Source: Cryobacterium sp. PH29-G1 (lineage in GTDB: Bacteria; Actinomycetota; Actinomycetes; Actinomycetales; Microbacteriaceae). From it: a stretch of 64,000 nucleotides of DNA. A model generated the notes under the pieces. The model searched no databases. It was given only the letters and a program-made list of their open reading frames with translations, and had not been told where the DNA came from. Where the stretch lies: positions 1-64,000 of the forward strand of contig NZ_JASISY010000002.1 in the NCBI RefSeq assembly GCF_030063365.1. The letters run 5' to 3'. Of this stretch, positions 58,291 through 64,000 are shown piece by piece (the stretch's first letter is position 1; each line of letters starts with the position of its first letter). The position numbers were made by a program, and so were the translations under genes.

Positions 58291-59343
58291 CTAGACCTGC
58301 GGCGACGAAGGTGCCGCAGGAGTCGGACTAGGTGGAGGAGTTGGTGCAGGAGTTACCGGCGGGGTCGGTGCGGGGGTCGGTGCAGCAGGACTGGCACCGG
58401 TGACGTTTGCACCCGTGACGTTTGCACCCGTGACGTTTGCACCCGTGACGTTTGCACCGAACGCACTGCCGATTCCCTTCATGGCTTCGCTCAGTTCGCT
58501 CGGTACGATCCAGAGCTTGTTGGAACTGCCTTCAGCAAGTTTGGGCAGGGTGAGCAGGTACTGGTACGCGAGCAACTTCGGGTCGGGATCGCCGTCGTGA
58601 ATGGCCCGGAACACGGTGGTAATGGCCTCGGCCTCGCCCTGCGCGCGCAGCACGGCCGCTTTCGCATCACCCTCGGCCTCGAGGATCGCCGCTTGGCGTG
58701 CGCCCTCGGCGGTGAGGATTGCCGATTGCTTGGTGCCCTCGGCGGTGAGGATCAACGCACGGCGGTCACGTTCGGCGCGCATCTGCTTTTCCATTGAATC
58801 CTGGATGGAGTGGGGTGGTTCGATCGCTTTGAGCTCGACACGGCCAACGCGAATGCCCCATTTGCCGGTCGCTTCGTCGAGCACGATGCGCAACTGGCTG
58901 TTGATGTTGTCACGGCTGGTGAGCGCCTCTTCCAGATTCAACCCGCCCACTACATTTCGCAGGGTGGTCGTGGTGAGCTGTTCGACGGCCCCGAGGTAAT
59001 TGTTGATCTCGTAGGTGGCGGCCCGGGCATCCGTCACCTGAAAGTAGACGACGGTGTCGATCGAGACGACGAGGTTGTCCTCGGTGATCACCGGTTGCGG
59101 GGGAAAGGAGACGACCTGCTCACGAATGTCGAGGAGCGGCCGCACCCGGTCGACGAACGGTACCAGAAGGTTCAGCCCCGGCAACAGTGTCTTGTGGTAT
59201 TTGCCGAGACGTTCCACAACCCCCGCGTTTCCCTGCGGAATGATGCGAATAGCGCGGACCAGCACGACGATGACGAACACCGCCAAAACGGCGAGCAGCG
59301 CGATCACGAAGATCTGACCGATGAAAGCAGAGGAGTCGAGCAT
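58291..59343 (-). CDS. SPFH/band 7 family membrane protein with C-terminal repeat
   Basis: The 350-residue protein has an N-terminal transmembrane helix (FVIALLAVLAVFVIVVLVRAI), the SPFH/band 7 domain (IIPQGNAGVVERLGKYHKTLLPGLNLLVPF, VVSIDTVVYFQVTDARAATYEI, NVVGGLNLEEALTSRDNINSQL) and a coiled-coil Ala/Glu-rich section. The C-terminus has four copies of GANVT and a long Pro/Ala tail. It may organise membrane microdomains. With NfeD, it forms the common NfeD-SPFH pair. Confidence 0.9.
   Translation of the reverse strand: MLDSSAFIGQIFVIALLAVLAVFVIVVLVRAIRIIPQGNAGVVERLGKYHKTLLPGLNLLVPFVDRVRPLLDIREQVVSFPPQPVITEDNLVVSIDTVVYFQVTDARAATYEINNYLGAVEQLTTTTLRNVVGGLNLEEALTSRDNINSQLRIVLDEATGKWGIRVGRVELKAIEPPHSIQDSMEKQMRAERDRRALILTAEGTKQSAILTAEGARQAAILEAEGDAKAAVLRAQGEAEAITTVFRAIHDGDPDPKLLAYQYLLTLPKLAEGSSNKLWIVPSELSEAMKGIGSAFGANVTGANVTGANVTGANVTGASPAAPTPAPTPPVTPAPTPPPSPTPAAPSSPQV
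58395..58454. repeat. Four copies of a 15-bp tandem repeat inside the SPFH gene
   Basis: CACCCGTGACGTTTG is repeated four times in tandem (58395-58409, 58410-58424, 58425-58439, 58440-58454). The first copy differs by one base. It encodes the GANVT repeats in the leftward frame. Confidence 0.95.
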
Positions 59344-59346
59344 GAA

Positions 59347-59817
59347 TTAGGACCTTTCGGCGATAGTGACGACGGCGGTGGAGCCTTCAATGAGATGCAC
59401 GGTGACCGGTCGGCCGGGCTCGATGTTGGTGTCGGTGCCGGTGGCAGCGGGCTGAACGCGCGCCGTCCAGGTCTCACCGTTGGCCAGTTTTACCAGCCCA
59501 CCGGTTTCGGTGACCGTTGAGACGACCCGCCCGGTCATTCCAATCAGGGCATCGATGTTGCTGAGCGCCGGATCGCCGCCCTTGCGTAAAACGCGCAATA
59601 AGAACGGACGGATGGTCAGCAGGAGCAGCACGGACAGGCCCGCGGCCACCACGATCTGCAGCCACCACTCCAAGCCGAGCAAATTAGCGGCCAGGCCGCC
59701 GAGACTGCCGATAGAGATCATCAGGAAAGTAAATTCCAGGCTCAGCAATTCGATGATGATTGCCACGAGGATGAATACGAGCCACAAGATCCAGAGATAG
59801 TCGGTCAAGTCGACCAT
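59347..59817 (-). CDS. NfeD family protein
   Basis: The 156-residue protein has two or three transmembrane helices (LWILWLVFILVAIIIELLSLEFTFLMISIGSLGGLAA, IVVAAGLSVLLLLTIRPFLLRVL) and a C-terminal OB-fold with LIGMTGRVVSTVTETGGLVKLANGETWTA. It lacks the protease domain of the long NfeD form. NfeD proteins act with SPFH partners, here the next gene 3 bp downstream. GGAGG lies 9 nt before the ATG. Confidence 0.9.
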   Translation of the reverse strand: MVDLTDYLWILWLVFILVAIIIELLSLEFTFLMISIGSLGGLAANLLGLEWWLQIVVAAGLSVLLLLTIRPFLLRVLRKGGDPALSNIDALIGMTGRVVSTVTETGGLVKLANGETWTARVQPAATGTDTNIEPGRPVTVHLIEGSTAVVTIAERS

Positions 59818-59982
59818 TCGTGATACCTCCCATATTCCGATTCCATTAGAAACTAGCAGGTGCCAGTGACAACACGCCGAGGGCGCGACCGGGCTTATTG
59901 ATAAGGTCGACAGCGAAGACGGTGGAGGAAATTGTGCCCACCGTCCGTCGGCACCAACATGACTGATTTAAGAGGAGCACGC

Positions 59983-60747
59983 GTGACCAATCCACTGCCA
60001 GCAGGATCACTCGAGGGCAAGCGCGTACTCGTCACCGGCTCGTCGCGCGGTATCGGCGCCGACACGGTCGGGTATTTCGCCGAGGCCGGTGCGCGGGTCG
60101 TCATCAACTACCGCAATAAAGAGGCGCGGGCCAATAAACTTGCTGAGTCCATCCGCTCTGCCGGGGGAGAGGCGATCACGGTTGGTGCTGACCTGACCGA
60201 TCCGGCAAGTGTTGCCGCGATGTTCGCGACCATTCAGGCGGAGTACGGCGGCCTCGACATTCTCGTGATGAATGCCTCGGGGGGAATGGAAAGCGGCATG
60301 GCCGAGGACTACGCCATGAAGCTCAACCGGGACGCGCAGGTGAACTTGCTGACCGAAGCCATCCCGCTGCTCGGCGACGAATCCCGCGTTGTCTTCGTAA
60401 CCAGCCATCAGGCGCACTTTATTAAAACCACGCCGACCATGCCGGAGTACGAGCCGGTGGCCCGTAGCAAGCGGGCCGGCGAAGACGCTTTGCGTGCCGT
60501 TATCCCGCAGCTCGAAGAATCCGGAATCGGGTTCGTCGTTGTGTCCGGCGACATGATCGAGGGCACGATCACCGCGACGCTGCTCGAACGGTCCAACCCC
60601 GGCGCTCTCAGCGCCCGCAAGGAGGCGGCGGGTCGCCTCTACAACGTCAGCGAGTTCGCAGCGGAGATTGTCACGGCGGCCACCGAGCCGGTTCCGGTCG
60701 GCAATACCCGTTACGTCGGCGACACGACCGGGTTTTCGGGCGAGTGA
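59983..60747 (+). CDS. Short-chain dehydrogenase/reductase-like protein (no canonical Tyr)
   Basis: The 254-residue protein has the cofactor motif VTGSSRGIGADTVGYF and MNASGG in the central sheet, plus FVTSHQAHF with the catalytic Ser. In the active-site helix it reads PEYEPVARSKRAGEDALR. The Lys is present, but the Tyr is seven residues before it instead of the usual four. Activity is therefore uncertain, though this form recurs in Actinobacteria. GTG at 59983 was chosen because AAGAGGAG ends 5 nt before it. Confidence 0.8.
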   Translation: MTNPLPAGSLEGKRVLVTGSSRGIGADTVGYFAEAGARVVINYRNKEARANKLAESIRSAGGEAITVGADLTDPASVAAMFATIQAEYGGLDILVMNASGGMESGMAEDYAMKLNRDAQVNLLTEAIPLLGDESRVVFVTSHQAHFIKTTPTMPEYEPVARSKRAGEDALRAVIPQLEESGIGFVVVSGDMIEGTITATLLERSNPGALSARKEAAGRLYNVSEFAAEIVTAATEPVPVGNTRYVGDTTGFSGE

Positions 60748-60792
60748 GCGGCGCGTGACCGGCGCGCGGCGGGTGAGGAGCTAAAACGAATC

Positions 60793-63024
60793 ATGAAGGC
60801 CGCCGATCTGCCACTCCTAGCGTCGGTGTCGCGCCCGACGATTCATCCCGACGGGACGCGGGCAGTGTTCTCCAGGGTGCACGCGAGTTTTGCAGCGGAC
60901 GACTATATTGGCCAGCTCTTTACCGTCGCGCTGGGGGGAGAAGCATCTCCGCGCCGTCTGACCCGTGGTTTTCGTGATTCGTCGCCCCGGTTCTCTCCGG
61001 ACGGTAACCTGATCGGCTTTCTCCGGGCCACCGTCAACGGGCCTGCGCAGCTGTACGTCGTTGACGCGGCTGGTGGCGAACCACTGGCGATGACCGACGC
61101 AGCCTTGGGCGTGACCGACTTTCGGTGGCATCCGCGCGGTGACCGGATCGCTTTCCTTACGCGGGTTCCCGAGCACGGCCGTTATGGCACGGTGGCGGAC
61201 GTCTCGGCGGAGTCTGAACCGGCCCGACACATTGTCACGCTGCGGTACCGTTCAAACGGCGTTGGCTACACGACAGACCGTCGCGCGCACGTGTTCCTGG
61301 CCGACGTTCCCGATGTTTGGGGCGAACCTATTCCCGCTCCAGCGCCATCGGCGCACGATCTGAACCCGAGCAAATCGGCCGCCGAGCTTGCGGCGCACCG
61401 CGACGACGAGCGTGCAGGTGCCGCTCTGCCTGCACCCGGACTTCCGGTTGCGTGGCAATTGACCACGGGCGACTTTGATCATTCCGGGCTGGCCTTTACA
61501 CCCGACGGGTCGAGTCTGTTCACCATCTCTGCCCGCCACGACGGCCGTGACGACGACCTGCGCAGTGCGGTGCTGGCCATCGATGTCGGCGGCGCAGCCG
61601 ACGGCCGAGCGGTGTCCTCGACCGCGGTACAGCACGGCGCCGCGCCCGAGGATCCCGCCGCTGCCGCGTCGCGCGGCGCCTCCGTGCGCACCGTGGTGCG
61701 CGCGTCGAACAACCTGAGTGTTTCCGCTCTCGCATGCTCGGCCGACGATGCCCTGTGGATGCTCGCGACCGACGTGGGTATCACCGGCCGGGACTTCGTG
61801 GGCCGGAATACCGCGCTGTACCGGGTGCCCACCCTCGTTGATGGTTCGGCTCCTATCCGTGTAACCGACTCGGATCGCACCGACCAGGCTCAGCTCGATC
61901 TGGATGCCGCGGGGGGTATCACCCCGTTGTCGGACGGCTCCATTCTCGTGCTCCGCCCACATCGGGGTCGAGTCGAGCTGGTACGGGTACACCCGTGGGG
62001 CACCTTCGAAGCGGTGGATTGTGGTGCGAGCGTTGTCACCGCCGTCGATGCTCGCGACTCCGCGGTTGTCGCCGCGGTGCAGTCCGGCGGCACTTCCGGC
62101 GATCTCGTACTCATTCCGTTCGACTTCCCGAGCACGTTGTCTTCGGCGGGGAAACCCCGGCAACTGACCGATTCTTCCGCGGCAGTTCGCGCGACCGGAC
62201 TGGTATCGGGCATCGAACTTACAGTCACCGGGCGCGACGGCTACCCAGTTCATGGCTGGGTGCATACCCCGCGCGGACCCGGCCCGCACCCGGTCCTGCT
62301 GACCATCCACGGTGGCCCGTTCGCGCAGTACACCACCGCGCTTCTCGATGAGACTCAGGTATACGTCGACGCGGGCTATGCGGTCGTCCTGTGCAACCCG
62401 CGCGGGTCATCCGGCTATGGCCAGGCGCACGGGCGTGCAATCCGCCAGCGGATGGGTGCCCTCGATCTCGCCGATGTCCTCGATTTTCTCGACGGTGCGC
62501 TCCGATCGGAGCCTTCCCTCGACGCCAAGCGGCTGGGCATCATGGGCGGTTCCTACGGTGGCTACCTGACCGCGTGGACGACGGCGCACGATCACCGATT
62601 CACCGCCGCTATCGTGGAGCGTGGTTTTCTCGACCCCGAGGCGTTCGTCGGTACCAGCGATATTGGTGACTTCTTCGGTGACGAATACGTCGGCACGGAT
62701 GCCGACCTGCTGCGGGAGCAGAGTGCACAGTTCATGGTTGGTCGGGTCACCACTCCGACCCTCGTGCTGCACTCCGAGCAGGACCTCCGCTGTCCGCTGT
62801 CGCAGGGGGAGCGTTACTACGCAGCGCTCAAACGCGGGGGAGTCCCCACTGAACTGGTGATTTTTCCGGGGGAGAACCATGACCTCAGCCGCACCGGTCG
62901 TCCACGGCACCGGTTGCAACGGTTCGAGATTATTCTGGACTGGTGGGCCCGCCATCTGCCCATTGACCCGACTCACAGGAGCTTCGATGAGCCCGACCGC
63001 GAAAACGTCCGTCCCGTCAGCTGA
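60793..63024 (+). CDS. S9 family peptidase (prolyl oligopeptidase / acylaminoacyl-peptidase type)
   Basis: The 743-residue protein has an N-terminal beta-propeller with WD/TolB-like repeats (SSPRFSPDGNLIGFLRA, WHPRGDRIAFLTRV, FTPDGSSLFTISARH) and a C-terminal alpha/beta hydrolase. The catalytic triad is Ser587 (GGSYGGYLT), Asp664 (HSEQDLRCPL) and His696 (GENHDLSRTG), complete. It cleaves short peptides in the cytoplasm; no signal peptide is present. GAGGAG lies upstream of the ATG. The UvrA-like gene begins within its last 38 bp. Confidence 0.9.
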   Translation: MKAADLPLLASVSRPTIHPDGTRAVFSRVHASFAADDYIGQLFTVALGGEASPRRLTRGFRDSSPRFSPDGNLIGFLRATVNGPAQLYVVDAAGGEPLAMTDAALGVTDFRWHPRGDRIAFLTRVPEHGRYGTVADVSAESEPARHIVTLRYRSNGVGYTTDRRAHVFLADVPDVWGEPIPAPAPSAHDLNPSKSAAELAAHRDDERAGAALPAPGLPVAWQLTTGDFDHSGLAFTPDGSSLFTISARHDGRDDDLRSAVLAIDVGGAADGRAVSSTAVQHGAAPEDPAAAASRGASVRTVVRASNNLSVSALACSADDALWMLATDVGITGRDFVGRNTALYRVPTLVDGSAPIRVTDSDRTDQAQLDLDAAGGITPLSDGSILVLRPHRGRVELVRVHPWGTFEAVDCGASVVTAVDARDSAVVAAVQSGGTSGDLVLIPFDFPSTLSSAGKPRQLTDSSAAVRATGLVSGIELTVTGRDGYPVHGWVHTPRGPGPHPVLLTIHGGPFAQYTTALLDETQVYVDAGYAVVLCNPRGSSGYGQAHGRAIRQRMGALDLADVLDFLDGALRSEPSLDAKRLGIMGGSYGGYLTAWTTAHDHRFTAAIVERGFLDPEAFVGTSDIGDFFGDEYVGTDADLLREQSAQFMVGRVTTPTLVLHSEQDLRCPLSQGERYYAALKRGGVPTELVIFPGENHDLSRTGRPRHRLQRFEIILDWWARHLPIDPTHRSFDEPDRENVRPVS

Positions 63025-64000
63025 GCTGACCGTGGCGGACAGTCACGATCTGATCCGCGTGCAGGGCGCACGGGAGAACAATCTCAAGAACGTCACCGTT
63101 GCGATCCCCAAGCGCCGGTTGACCGTGTTCACTGGGGTATCCGGCTCGGGTAAGAGCTCGTTGGTGTTCGGTACCATCGCCGCCGAATCCCAGCGCATGA
63201 TCAACGAAACGTACAGCACCTTTGTGCAGGGTTTCATGCCGACCCTGTCCAGGCCGGACGTTGATGTGCTCGACGGGCTGACCACGGCGATCATTGTCGA
63301 CCAGGAACGGATGGGGGCCAACGCACGCTCCACCGTTGGCACGGCCACCGATGCCAACGCGCTGCTGCGCATCTTGTTCAGTCGGCTGGGCGAGCCGCAC
63401 ATCGGCTCACCCCAGGCCTACTCGTTCAACGTGGCCTCGATCAGCGGCGCGGGGGCGGTGTCGATGGAGCGCGGTGGGCAGACCGTCAAGGAGCGGCGCA
63501 GCTTCAGCATCACCGGCGGTATGTGTGCGCGCTGTGAGGGTCGCGGTTCCGTCACCGACATCGACCTGACGGCGTTGTACGACGATACGAAGTCACTCAA
63601 CGGCGGCGCGCTGACCATCCCGGGGTACAGCATGGATGGCTGGTACGGCCGCATCTTCACCGGTTGTGGATTCTTCGACCCGAATAAGCCGATCGCGAAA
63701 TTCACCAAAAAGGAACGGGCCGACCTGCTTTACAAGGAACCGACCAAAATCAAAGTCGAGGGCATCAACCTCACCTACGAAGGTCTGATCCCGAAAATCC
63801 AGAAATCCATGCTCGCAAAGGACGTCGACTCGCTTCAGCCGCACATCCGCGCGTTCGTCGAACGGGCGGTGACGTTCACCGTGTGCCCAGACTGCAGCGG
63901 CACGCGACTCAGCGCTGGCGCCCGATCGTCGAAGATCAACGAGGTCAGCATTGCGGAAGCCTGCGCGATGCAAATCAGCGATCTGGCTGACTGGGTGCGG
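62987..64000 (+). CDS. UvrA-like ABC ATPase, 5' part only (runs off the window)
   Basis: The ATG at 62987 opens a frame that stays open to base 64000 (338 residues visible). It has IRVQGARENNLKNVTVAIPKRRLTVFTGVSGSGKSSLVFGTI (Walker A), VDQERMGANARSTVGT, two UvrA-type Cys motifs (MCARCEGRGSV and VCPDCSGTRL) and no Walker B yet. The family includes UvrA and the DrrC-like UvrA paralogues linked to drug resistance; TVFTGVSGSGKSSL and INETYSTFVQGFMPTLSRP favour the paralogue group. It starts inside the S9 peptidase stop region (38-bp overlap), with AGGAG upstream. Confidence 0.87.
   Translation, partial: MSPTAKTSVPSAELTVADSHDLIRVQGARENNLKNVTVAIPKRRLTVFTGVSGSGKSSLVFGTIAAESQRMINETYSTFVQGFMPTLSRPDVDVLDGLTTAIIVDQERMGANARSTVGTATDANALLRILFSRLGEPHIGSPQAYSFNVASISGAGAVSMERGGQTVKERRSFSITGGMCARCEGRGSVTDIDLTALYDDTKSLNGGALTIPGYSMDGWYGRIFTGCGFFDPNKPIAKFTKKERADLLYKEPTKIKVEGINLTYEGLIPKIQKSMLAKDVDSLQPHIRAFVERAVTFTVCPDCSGTRLSAGARSSKINEVSIAEACAMQISDLADWVR

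Noticed and set aside
58395-58454. The 15-bp repeats as a CRISPR array
   Set aside because: The copies are contiguous with no spacers and lie in frame inside a coding gene.
58012-58797. A rightward frame with repeated CTRDV units
   Set aside because: The apparent protein repeat is only the antisense reading of the 15-bp tandem repeat in the SPFH gene.

Overview
The window is a chromosomal segment of a high-GC actinobacterium. The best fit is a member of the Microbacteriaceae (Cryobacterium/Leifsonia-like), but the genus is a guess. Evidence for the phylum: RbpA, the mycothiol ligase MshC with a MshA-like glycosyltransferase, a naturally fused PafB-PafC regulator next to tatA-tatC-helY, DUF3097 and DUF3099 proteins, GAF-ANTAR regulators, and many genes whose -10 hexamer lies 6-8 nt before the start codon (leaderless layout). 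I saw no transposase, phage gene, integrase or CRISPR array. Most of the window is ordinary core genome, with one accessory-looking metabolic cluster.

Layout. 1-4225: the 5' part of an unknown gene, a TetR regulator, an ABC-F ATPase and a MshA-like glycosyltransferase. 4302-10912: a leftward nitrogen cluster (ornithine cyclodeaminase-like enzyme, Amt transporter, HutD/Ves cupin, sarcosine-oxidase-like flavoenzyme, N-carbamoyl-amino-acid/allantoate hydrolase) divergent from a LysR regulator. 11046-13320: SURF1, two small conserved proteins and a FabG-type reductase. 13381-17402: serB-glgC divergent from a GlgA/GlgM-type glycosyltransferase, then a lone ABC ATPase. 17578-24152: ribosomal protein L31 type B, a DEDDh exonuclease, two tandem GAF-ANTAR regulators, trehalose synthase, an alpha/beta hydrolase and a GT4 glycosyltransferase.

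24171-41375: a GGGCCCGG repeat array, a histidine phosphatase, a sirtuin, a TrmH-family methyltransferase, a DD-carboxypeptidase, an SGNH hydrolase, an SF2 helicase, a Cys/Met PLP enzyme divergent from an Lrp regulator, a cold-shock protein, DUF3097, SRAP, a 54-aa membrane protein, DUF1345, a J-domain/NERD fusion, HAD and zinc-ribbon proteins, and a LolA-like protein with its ABC exporter. 41542-41626: tRNA-Leu(GAG). 41733-48280: an M20 peptidase, uppP, mshC, PAC2, a HAD phosphatase and trmI. 48405-56975: an FKBP lipoprotein, pafBC, a small membrane protein, tatA, tatC, helY and lnt. 57044-64000: rbpA, a GDPD, an SPFH-NfeD pair, an SDR, an S9 peptidase and the 5' part of a UvrA-like ATPase.

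How the parts work together. MshA-like and MshC are two steps of mycothiol synthesis. GlgC, GlgA/GlgM and TreS interconvert ADP-glucose, maltose-1-phosphate or glucan, and trehalose. PafBC (DNA-damage activator), SRAP (abasic-site repair), HelY and the UvrA-like ATPase are nucleic-acid stress functions. UppP, DacA and Lnt are envelope functions. The 4302-10912 cluster probably releases and recaptures ammonium from modified amino acids.
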